Part shown: piece after piece, positions 1 to 6,416 of the stretch
Layout: each line of letters begins with the position of its first letter
How positions within the stretch are numbered: the stretch's first letter is position 1
Assembly (NCBI GenBank): GCA_017623265.1
Contig: JAGAPM010000176.1
Location: 1-9,059 of the forward strand
Origin: Lentisphaeria bacterium
GTDB taxonomy: Bacteria > Verrucomicrobiota > Lentisphaeria > Victivallales > UBA1829
Length of the DNA: 9,059 nt
Reading direction: 5' to 3'
Translations under genes and position numbers: made by a program
Notes under the pieces: generated by a model
Databases searched by the model: none
The model's input: the letters and a program-made list of their open reading frames with translations, nothing else
Told to the model about the DNA's origin: nothing

Positions 1-30
1 AAGAAAAAGAAGACGCCCCAGAAGGAATGA
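1..30 (+). CDS. Probable 3' end of an upstream gene (partial)
   Basis: Frame 1 reads nine codons (KKKKTPQKE) and then TGA at 28-30. The codons (AAG, AAA, ACG, CCC, CAG, GAA) are typical of the rest of the window. Frame 2 over the same bases gives a run of AGA/AGG arginine codons, which this sequence otherwise rarely uses, so frame 1 is the better candidate for the end of a lysine-rich protein. Nothing can be said about its function from nine residues. The alternative is that this stretch is non-coding or belongs to the next gene in frame 2. Confidence 0.35.
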   Translation, partial: KKKKTPQKE

Positions 31-58
31 TCCACCTCCGGTCATTTCACCGAGGACC

Positions 59-508
59 ATGTGCTTTGCCGATCATGCGGCTAAAGCCCCCTCCACAGAA
101 CCGGCGGCAGTAAGCACCCCCGCTGAAGCTGAAAATAAAGAAGAAGGTGCAACAGACGAAAAAACAGCCGTCCCTGCAGAGAAACGTACAACCCCGACAG
201 CTGCGGAGCTCCGGAAATTCCAGAAGGAGGTAGAGACCTTCCGCAGGGATTACGCCGGGACTCATGCGCTTTCTGTTGAGGGACTTTCCGAGGAATATTT
301 TCCGGTTCTGAAACAGACCATGACAGACGGGATGTGGACCTTTTTTGAGAAGACCCATAAGCGTTTGAAAGATGCAGGTACTCCTTCTCAAACCGCAGCA
401 GCGGAAGCGTACCTCAAGACTCATTCGGCAGAAAGAGAAAACCGGGATCAGATTTCTGTGGAAGACATGGAGAGTATCCGGAAATTTATGAAGGAACAGC
501 AGGAGTGA
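59..508 (+). CDS. Uncharacterised Ala/Glu-rich small protein
   Basis: This 149-residue protein matches no family I recognise. Residues 7-48 are low-complexity (Ala, Glu, Pro, Thr, Lys) and look disordered. Residues 48-149 are charged and look mainly helical, with aromatic clusters at F81-P82 and W93-F96. There is no signal peptide, membrane segment or cysteine motif; its single Cys is residue 2. The start is uncertain. GAGGA at 52-56 lies only two bases before the ATG at 59, which is too close for a good ribosome binding site, and the frame stays open back to the window edge, so the true start may lie upstream or a frameshift may be present. Codon use (CGG arginine, GCA/GCG alanine) supports real coding. 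It ends 37 bases before the UPF0489 gene on the same strand, so the two are probably co-transcribed and may be functionally linked. Confidence 0.6.
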   Translation: MCFADHAAKAPSTEPAAVSTPAEAENKEEGATDEKTAVPAEKRTTPTAAELRKFQKEVETFRRDYAGTHALSVEGLSEEYFPVLKQTMTDGMWTFFEKTHKRLKDAGTPSQTAAAEAYLKTHSAERENRDQISVEDMESIRKFMKEQQE

Positions 509-545
509 TTTCCGCCTCCGGACGGACTTTTGCATCGGAGAAAAA

Positions 546-1226
546 ATGGTTCCTGATGTACAGAAAGAAATAATCGGAAGGACTCCGGTCTATTTGGTGG
601 AAGATCATCACCATGCTCTGGTTCCGTGGCGGGAGGTCTGCCGGGAACTTGGCACTCCGCCTCATGTGCTGACACTGGATCACCATACAGATACCCTGCC
701 GGCATTCACTCATTACAACGAAGTTCACGGGACACGCCATCTGCTCCGGATCTCTGTGGAAGAGGCGCTTGACGATCTGCGGCACGATGAACACTTCGAC
801 TTTGCAGTCCGGAACAATCTGATCCGTTCCGCAACGATCTTTTCTCATGTCAATTTTGCGATTGATGTCAATCCGGCACTGCAGATCATCCATGATCCGC
901 CGCCGGATGAATCACCGGAAACACTGGCAGCCTACTACGCAAAAATCCTTGAGTCCGATTTTTTAAGACATAACCTTGAGCAGGCCCCCCTTCCCTGCGC
1001 AGTTCCGTACATTTTGGATATCGACCTGGATTGCTTCAAAGGAGAGCGGTCTGTCATGCCGGAAGATCCGGCAGTTTTCAGGGATCTGGTCCGGAATGCA
1101 GCGGCGATCACCATCTGCCGGGAACGGGACTGGGTCCGGCTGCTGAATCTGGATTTCGGCAGGCAACAGTACGAGTTCTTCCTGAGCAAACTTCTGGAGC
1201 TGATCCGGAACACGCTTGAAAACTGA
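546..1226 (+). CDS. UPF0489 family protein, arginase-like (possible peptide arginase)
   Basis: This 226-residue protein has the UPF0489 layout, with three motifs resembling the two-manganese site of ureohydrolases: E19-D-H-H-H23 (like GDHS of arginase), D45-H-H-T-D49 (the D-x-H-x-D of DAHxD) and D158-I-D-L-D-C-F164 (like the S-x-D-x-D-x-F motif). From general knowledge, UPF0489 members studied in RiPP clusters are peptide arginases that hydrolyse arginine side chains to ornithine and release urea. The substrate here is unknown, and no precursor peptide or RiPP maturase is visible. The start is well supported: GGAG at 537-540 is five bases before the ATG. It is shorter than free-arginine arginases (about 300 residues), as expected for this family. 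No signal peptide or membrane segment is seen, so it should be cytoplasmic. It lies downstream of the small unknown gene, and its 3' end faces parC with an 11-base gap. Confidence 0.85.
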   Translation: MVPDVQKEIIGRTPVYLVEDHHHALVPWREVCRELGTPPHVLTLDHHTDTLPAFTHYNEVHGTRHLLRISVEEALDDLRHDEHFDFAVRNNLIRSATIFSHVNFAIDVNPALQIIHDPPPDESPETLAAYYAKILESDFLRHNLEQAPLPCAVPYILDIDLDCFKGERSVMPEDPAVFRDLVRNAAAITICRERDWVRLLNLDFGRQQYEFFLSKLLELIRNTLEN

Positions 1227-1237
1227 TTTGCGTTCAA

Positions 1238-3715
1238 TCAGAATCCGAGATCCGGCTGAATACCCCAGGTCTCTTCTTCCTCGTCTGTTTGTGCATCCTC
1301 ATCCGCCGGAGCTGCCGGTTCAGCACCCTCCGGAACAGCGTCCACTCCGGCTTTCTTCGGCTGTCTCTTCGGCTTTTCCGGAACTGCCGTCTCCCTGACT
1401 TCATCAGCAACCGGTGTCACAGCTTCCGTTTCCGGAGTTTCCACATTCTCCGGTTCTGCGGATGCCGGTGCCTCTTCCACGACTTCAGCCTCGAACAACT
1501 GGGGATCAGCGGCATTATCGGTTTCATCCAGATAACGCACGAAAGTGATCTTGAGCAGTTTCCGCTGGGCGATGGGCGTACCGCCGGCTTTGGGCGACCG
1601 CAATGGAGCATCCATCAGATTGATCTGCTGGATCTGGCGGGTTTTCTGGGGAGTATCAACTTTGATCTCGTAAATGGAATTGGGGCGGGGCGTAATCATT
1701 TCCAGACGGCATCCTTCGGGAATGATCCGGTACTCTTTATCCGTAATGAACTTATCGATCACGGTCCGTTTCATGTAGACTTTTCCGGTCTTCTTTTCAG
1801 AGTAAACGATCCCGAACTGGGTCGTTTTATCATACTTCCGGAACTCGTACAGACGGTCGATATAGATCTTTTCGGGGATATTGATGATCTTGTAATCGCC
1901 GGTCCGTTCGATGCACAGCAGGTGGTCCACTTCGCTGCACAGGACGGTATCTTCACTCTTGACATTGGTTCCGATATAACAGTTTTTCTTGTCCCAGCCG
2001 ACACGGATATTGTTGAGCGCCACCTTGTGCATGTCGATCTTTTCAAAGCCATCCAGGCAGATTTGAGTGCGGCGTGGATAGAGATGCCCGTACTTGTCGA
2101 TCAATCCCTGCAGGAACTTGATGGCATATTGCTTAATGCGTTTCAGGTTCTTTTCTGCGGCATTGAGCGTCTTCTGCTGCAACTCGATCTGTTCGCGGTT
2201 TTCATCGATTTCAAAGGCAGAGATCCGGCGGATGGGGATTTCCACCAGACGGGCGACCTCGGTATCCGGAATAATCCCTGCGGCCATCTGGTTGAGCCGT
2301 TCTTCCGTATCCTTATCAATGGGAACGATGTGGGGACCGTTCTGGATATTGTCGTAAAGTGCCTGTACGATTGGCTGCCATTCGGAGCGGAATTTTTCCA
2401 GCCCTTCCCGGACTTCGGCAAACATGGCTTCGCGGGATTTACATTTTTCGATCCGCTTGTAGATCCGTTCTTCAATGAAGATCTGCGCAAGGGTGCGGGC
2501 GAGAATTTTTTCCAAACATTTTCCCGCCTCAATCTGCAGTTCCCAAGTCAGATACTGGACCAGTTTTTCCGTGTTGCGCTTCAAGATTTCCGTAATGGTC
2601 ATGCAGCAGGGACGGTTGTCCATGATGACCATGGGAGTACAGGAAATGGAAAGCTGGCAATCGGTGTAAGCATACAGGGCGTTCAGCGCCTTTGCCGGAT
2701 CGTAGCCCCGGATGGGATTCAACTCGATATTGACCTCTGCCGCCGTAAAGTCTTTGGAGGAGGAAATCTTGATCTTATTCTTTTTGATGGCGTTGTCAAT
2801 GGAGATCAACAGCCGTTCGGTGTCGATGGTGGCAGGGATCTCCCGGACCACGATATTGCGCCCTTCGATCTCCAGTTTTGCCCGGACGATCAGTTTTCCT
2901 TTACCGTCTTCATACTTGGAAACGTCCATGATCCCGCCCTGCAGAAAATCGGGATACAGGGTGAACGGTTCGCCTTTGAGATAAGAGATCTGTGCCTGCA
3001 GCACTTCCACAAAGTTGTGGGGCATGATCTTGGTGGTAGTCCCGACGGCGATCCCGTCCGCCCCCATGATGAGGAGCGTTGGGATCTTGGAGGGAAGTAC
3101 AACCGGCTCCACATTTCTGCCGTCATAAGAATCGACAACCTGCGTAATATCCCGGTTGAACAGGACATCTTTCGCCAGCGGCGTCAAACGGCATTCGATA
3201 TAACGGGGAGCAGCTGCAGCCATACCGGTGATGATGCTGCCGTAGTTGCCCTGTTTATCAATGAACATTTCCTTGTTCGCCAGATAGACGAGGGCGCCGT
3301 AAATGGAAGCATCGCCGTGGGGGTGAAACTTCATTGTATCGCCGACCACACCGGCGACCTTGTGGAAAGAGCCGTCATCCGTCAGGTGCATTGCCCAGAG
3401 GATACGGCGCTGAACCGGCTTCAAGCCGTCGTCGATATCCGGGATCGCCCGGTCCTTGATGACATACGATGCGTACTCGATAAAGTTTTGATTCATCATC
3501 TCCCGCAGCCGGGCATTGGAGCTGGCAGCACTCTGGCGTGCATCTGCATTCACAGCGTTTTCATCATCCGGTTCGTCCTCTGCGGAATCGGTTTCCGGTT
3601 CGTAGTATTCTTCTTCCTCCTGCGTATCGGTTCCGTTCTCCGCAGTATCCGGAGTATCGGGTGTTTCTTCTGCAGGGGTCTTGACTTCTTCTTCGATTTT
3701 TTTCTTCTTCGCCAT
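1238..3715 (-). CDS. parC: DNA topoisomerase IV subunit A (type IIA, ParC/GyrA family)
   Basis: This is the DNA-cleaving subunit of a type IIA topoisomerase (825 residues), which acts with ParE to decatenate or relax DNA. Residues 1-66 are a charged, probably disordered extension starting with a lysine run and then acidic. The winged-helix/tower core follows: YASYVIKDRAIPD (81-93), DGLKPVQRRIL (96-106), the helix HPHGDASIY (131-139) and AAAPRY (167-172), where Y172 is the catalytic tyrosine after R171. The tower and coiled-coil part runs to about 550. A short C-terminal domain (about 557-730) lacks a clear GyrA box (QRRGGKG), which favours ParC over GyrA. Residues 740-825 are an acidic, Pro/Glu-rich tail. 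At the two usual quinolone-contact positions it has A136 and G140. It is downstream of parE, only three bases after its stop, with a weak ribosome binding site (GGTG overlapping the end of parE), so translational coupling is likely. Confidence 0.95.
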   Translation of the reverse strand: MAKKKKIEEEVKTPAEETPDTPDTAENGTDTQEEEEYYEPETDSAEDEPDDENAVNADARQSAASSNARLREMMNQNFIEYASYVIKDRAIPDIDDGLKPVQRRILWAMHLTDDGSFHKVAGVVGDTMKFHPHGDASIYGALVYLANKEMFIDKQGNYGSIITGMAAAAPRYIECRLTPLAKDVLFNRDITQVVDSYDGRNVEPVVLPSKIPTLLIMGADGIAVGTTTKIMPHNFVEVLQAQISYLKGEPFTLYPDFLQGGIMDVSKYEDGKGKLIVRAKLEIEGRNIVVREIPATIDTERLLISIDNAIKKNKIKISSSKDFTAAEVNIELNPIRGYDPAKALNALYAYTDCQLSISCTPMVIMDNRPCCMTITEILKRNTEKLVQYLTWELQIEAGKCLEKILARTLAQIFIEERIYKRIEKCKSREAMFAEVREGLEKFRSEWQPIVQALYDNIQNGPHIVPIDKDTEERLNQMAAGIIPDTEVARLVEIPIRRISAFEIDENREQIELQQKTLNAAEKNLKRIKQYAIKFLQGLIDKYGHLYPRRTQICLDGFEKIDMHKVALNNIRVGWDKKNCYIGTNVKSEDTVLCSEVDHLLCIERTGDYKIINIPEKIYIDRLYEFRKYDKTTQFGIVYSEKKTGKVYMKRTVIDKFITDKEYRIIPEGCRLEMITPRPNSIYEIKVDTPQKTRQIQQINLMDAPLRSPKAGGTPIAQRKLLKITFVRYLDETDNAADPQLFEAEVVEEAPASAEPENVETPETEAVTPVADEVRETAVPEKPKRQPKKAGVDAVPEGAEPAAPADEDAQTDEEEETWGIQPDLGF

Positions 3716-3718
3716 AAT

Positions 3719-5548
3719 TTACACCAGATTTTCCACAATATGTTCCCAGCGTTCCGGCGTATTATCGCCCATATAGAATTTCAGCATTTCGGGGATTCCC
3801 TTGCTGTTTTCGATCGTCACTTTTTCCAAACGGATATCCTCACCGATGAACTGCTTGAACTCATCGGCGCTGATTTCCCCGAGCCCTTTGAAGCGGGTGA
3901 TCTCTGCACCCTTGCCCAGTTTCGCCGCCATGGCATCCCGTTCCTCTTCGGAGTAACAGTAATGCGTTACCTTCTTGTTGCGGACACGGAAAAGCGGTGT
4001 TTCCAGAATGTAAAGGTGCCCACTCATGACCAGCGATTCAAAGTAACTGAGAAAGAAGGTGATCAGGAGGTTCCGGATATGCAAGCCGTCCACGTCCGCA
4101 TCGGAAGCGATAATGACTTTTGCATAGCGGAGATTTTCCAGATCTTCATCAATGTTCAAGGTCTTGGTGATGTAGAAGAATTCCTTGTTATCGTAAACAT
4201 CGATCAACTGTTTTCCGTAGCAGTTCAGGGGTTTCCCGCGGAGGGAGAAGACCGCCTGATAATCCGGGTTCCGGCTCTGGACCAGACTGCCGCCTGCAGA
4301 GTCACCTTCCACCAGGAAGATCATGGTTTCATCCGCAAATTTGGAGCGGTCGCCGAAATGGTGCTTGCAGTCCTTGAGTTTGCTGTTGCGGAGGCTCAGA
4401 GACTTGGTCATTTCCTTGGTATTGCTTTTGATCTTGTTGAACGCCTTGCGCAGATCTTCGTTGCGCTTGACTTTTTCCAGCAGTTTTTCGGCTTCCGGCG
4501 GATTCTTGAGCAGGTAGTCGATCACGGCAGTCTTGACCGTGTTTTCGATCCATGATTTCACATCCGTATTGCCCAGTTTGTTCTTGGTCTGGGATTCAAA
4601 GACCGGCTCCTTGACCTTGACCGCGACCGCACCGATGATACCGTCCCGCAGGTCCCGCGCATCAAATTCGCTGCTGAAATGTTCGTTCACCGCCCGGAGC
4701 AGACCGCCTTTAAACGCGGAAAGGTGCGTACCGCCGTCGGATGTATACTGCCCGTTCACGAAGGAAAAATATTTTTCCCCGCTTTCGGCGGCATGACAGA
4801 AGGCAAATTCGATCCGTTCGTCCTTGTAATGGATGGTAGAGTAAAGTTCCGCTTCGGCTTCGATCTCATTGCTGAGCAGATCCTGCAGCCCGTTTTTGGA
4901 GTAGTAACGCTGATTGTTCAGATACAGGGAAAGTCCGCTGTTCAGATAGGCATACATCCAGAGACGGCGTTCCACAAACTCAATCTTGATTTTGTAATTG
5001 ACAAATTTTTCCGGGTCCGGCGTGAAGGAGATCCGGGTCCCGTTCCGTTCTTCCGTGTCAAAATCTTCCACACTCTGGAGTTTGCCGTACTTGAACGTGG
5101 CACGCTTGCCCTTGCCGGACCGGATGGATTCCGCTACAAACCGGCTGGAAAGCGCATTGACTGCCTTGGTACCGACCCCGTTCATCCCGACCGTAAACTG
5201 GTACTTATCAGAGTTGAACTTTCCGCCGGTGTTGATGTTGGAGACGCAGTCCACCAGTTTTCCCGGGGGAATCCCGCGCCCGTAGTCACGGATCGTGAAT
5301 GTATTTTCTTCGATGGCAACATCGATACGTCTGCCGTAGCCCATCACATATTCGTCGATCGCATTATCCAGCACTTCTTTGAAAAGGACATAAATCCCGT
5401 CGTCCTGATGGGAACCATCGCCCAACCGTCCGATATACATACCGGGACGCTGGCGGATGTGTTCAAGCCCCTGCAGGGTCTTGATATCATCTTCGCTGTA
5501 TGACTCTGCCTGTTCCCGCAGCAGGTCGTTTTCCAGTTCTTCTGTCAT
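3719..5548 (-). CDS. parE: DNA topoisomerase IV subunit B (ATPase, ParE/GyrB family)
   Basis: This is the ATPase and TOPRIM subunit (609 residues) that pairs with ParC. GHKL ATPase motifs: KEVLDNAIDE (57-66; catalytic E58, Mg-binding N62), RDYGRGIP (87-94) and the glycine-rich lid GGKFNSDKYQFTVGMNGVGT (108-127). The transducer has the QTK loop (Q320-T321-K322). TOPRIM motifs are EGDSAGG (414-420) and SDADVDG (482-488), giving metal ligands E414, D483, D485 and D487. The C-terminal RFKGLGEIS (552-560) is typical. The length fits ParE, without the large insert of some GyrB proteins. An AAGAGG (5562-5567 on the + strand) lies 13 bases before the ATG, a rather long spacing. It is the first gene of the parE-parC operon and is divergent from rnc. 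The last codon GTG and TAA stop are followed by ATT and then the parC ATG in the same frame. Confidence 0.96.
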   Translation of the reverse strand: MTEELENDLLREQAESYSEDDIKTLQGLEHIRQRPGMYIGRLGDGSHQDDGIYVLFKEVLDNAIDEYVMGYGRRIDVAIEENTFTIRDYGRGIPPGKLVDCVSNINTGGKFNSDKYQFTVGMNGVGTKAVNALSSRFVAESIRSGKGKRATFKYGKLQSVEDFDTEERNGTRISFTPDPEKFVNYKIKIEFVERRLWMYAYLNSGLSLYLNNQRYYSKNGLQDLLSNEIEAEAELYSTIHYKDERIEFAFCHAAESGEKYFSFVNGQYTSDGGTHLSAFKGGLLRAVNEHFSSEFDARDLRDGIIGAVAVKVKEPVFESQTKNKLGNTDVKSWIENTVKTAVIDYLLKNPPEAEKLLEKVKRNEDLRKAFNKIKSNTKEMTKSLSLRNSKLKDCKHHFGDRSKFADETMIFLVEGDSAGGSLVQSRNPDYQAVFSLRGKPLNCYGKQLIDVYDNKEFFYITKTLNIDEDLENLRYAKVIIASDADVDGLHIRNLLITFFLSYFESLVMSGHLYILETPLFRVRNKKVTHYCYSEEERDAMAAKLGKGAEITRFKGLGEISADEFKQFIGEDIRLEKVTIENSKGIPEMLKFYMGDNTPERWEHIVENLV

Positions 5549-5594
5549 AACTTATGGTAATCCTCTTATACTATATTTTATATTGTCATGGCGT

Positions 5595-5622
5595 AATATA
5601 ATCCGATTCCTGATTTTTTCAA
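5595..5622 (-). promoter_or_regulatory. Predicted promoter of parE-parC
   Basis: Read on the minus strand, TTGAAA (5622-5617) and TATATT (5600-5595) are separated by 16 bases, each one base from the sigma-70-type consensus. This would place the transcript start near 5588 and leave a leader of about 40 bases. The prediction is by eye only. Confidence 0.5.
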
Positions 5623-5644
5623 GTTCCGGAAGCATGATCTTCCC

Positions 5645-5672
5645 TTGTATTTTTTTGAGCGGGGGTTATATT
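5645..5672 (+). promoter_or_regulatory. Predicted promoter of rnc operon
   Basis: TTGTAT (5645-5650) and TATATT (5667-5672) are separated by 16 bases. The -10 is good and the -35 is weak (three of six matches). Transcription would start near 5680, just before the ribosome binding site. The -10 region shares the nine bases TTATATTAC with the divergent parE promoter. Confidence 0.4.
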
Positions 5673-5684
5673 ACTTTGGTTGAC

Positions 5685-5690
5685 AAGGAG
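5685..5690 (+). promoter_or_regulatory. rnc: Ribosome binding site that fixes the rnc start
   Basis: AAGGAG lies nine bases before the ATG at 5700. The reading frame is open further upstream, to an ATG at 5457 inside parE on the other strand, but that extension would be antisense to parE and would cover the divergent promoters. The 5700 start is therefore much preferred. Confidence 0.85.
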
Positions 5691-5699
5691 AAAAACGAC

Positions 5700-6416
5700 A
5701 TGAGCGAATTTTCAAAACTGGAAGCGAAACTGGGGATCACGTTCACAGATCCGGATCTGTGTAAAGAAGCGTTCACCCACAAATCATTTGCTGCAGAGCA
5801 TGACTTGAAATACGATAATCAACGGCTGGAACTGCTGGGCGATGCCGTAGTCCAGATTATTCTTACAGAAGAACTTTTCCGACGCTACCCTGCTCTGCAG
5901 GAAGGGGCGCTCACAAAGATCCGCTCCGCTCTTGTCAATCAGGATTCTCTGGCACGATTCGCCCGGGATCTGGAATTGGGCGAAAACCTCCGTCTCGGCA
6001 GAGGCGAAAAAGAGATGAACGGTCATGACCGGGCATCTACGCTTTGTGATCTTTTTGAAGCACTCACCGGTGCGATCTATCTGGATCAGGGTTTGGAAAC
6101 AGCAAGACGTTTTTTTCTCGATACACTGAACCGGCTTGTTCCCGATCCGGCTGCCGTTTTGAGCGATCTCAACCCCAAAGGATCCCTGCAGGAATTCACT
6201 CAGCAGTTGGGAAAAGGCGTCCCCCGCTACAAAGTGCTTTCTGTCTCCGGACCGGATCACAAGCCGGTCTACGAGGTGGAAGTCTCAATCCAAGGGATCG
6301 AGCCGGAAACGGCCAGTGCTTCCAACCGGAAACAGGCGGAAGGTCTTGCTGCCGGAAAACTGCTGACACGATTGAAACAGGAATTGAACAAACAGGATAA
6401 AGGAAATCAGAAATGA
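5700..6416 (+). CDS. rnc: Ribonuclease III
   Basis: This double-strand-specific endoribonuclease (238 residues) processes rRNA precursors and structured mRNAs and works as a cytoplasmic homodimer. The catalytic domain (about 1-150) contains the signature helix QRLELLGDAV (41-50), E68 in the LQEG turn, and DLFEAL (117-122). By alignment with E. coli RNase III, the acidic residues E41, D45, E65, D114 and E117 correspond to E44, D48, E68, D117 and E120 here, all present. The position of E. coli E38 is Gln (Q41) instead of the usual Glu. A double-stranded RNA-binding domain follows (about 158-228), starting NPKGSLQEF and ending with the SNRKQAEGLAAGKLL helix. Length is normal for the family. Its TGA stop overlaps the start of the next gene as ATGA, so the two are probably translationally coupled. 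Confidence 0.96.
   Translation: MSEFSKLEAKLGITFTDPDLCKEAFTHKSFAAEHDLKYDNQRLELLGDAVVQIILTEELFRRYPALQEGALTKIRSALVNQDSLARFARDLELGENLRLGRGEKEMNGHDRASTLCDLFEALTGAIYLDQGLETARRFFLDTLNRLVPDPAAVLSDLNPKGSLQEFTQQLGKGVPRYKVLSVSGPDHKPVYEVEVSIQGIEPETASASNRKQAEGLAAGKLLTRLKQELNKQDKGNQK

Noticed and set aside
513..532. Possible terminator (TCCG...CGGA followed by Ts) between the first two genes
   Set aside because: The stem is only four bases and the T run is short. Continued transcription into the UPF0489 gene is more likely.
47..535. 162-codon minus-strand ORF over the first gene
   Set aside because: It has composition typical of antisense translation, no ribosome binding site and no recognisable domain. 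The + strand codon use is better.
1289..4555. 1,088-codon ORF on the + strand
   Set aside because: It lies exactly antisense to parC and parE in codon register, has no ribosome binding site or recognisable domain, and its openness follows from avoidance of three sense codons. It is treated as a shadow.
4679..5503. 274-codon + strand ORF
   Set aside because: It is the same antisense register over the start of parE, with no family resemblance.
5680..5685. Perfect TTGACA -35 hexamer before rnc
   Set aside because: It overlaps the ribosome binding site and leaves no room for a -10 before the start codon.
5457..5699. Upstream extension of rnc by 81 codons
   Set aside because: It would be antisense to parE and cover both divergent promoters. 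The ribosome binding site at 5685-5690 and the normal family length support the start at 5700.
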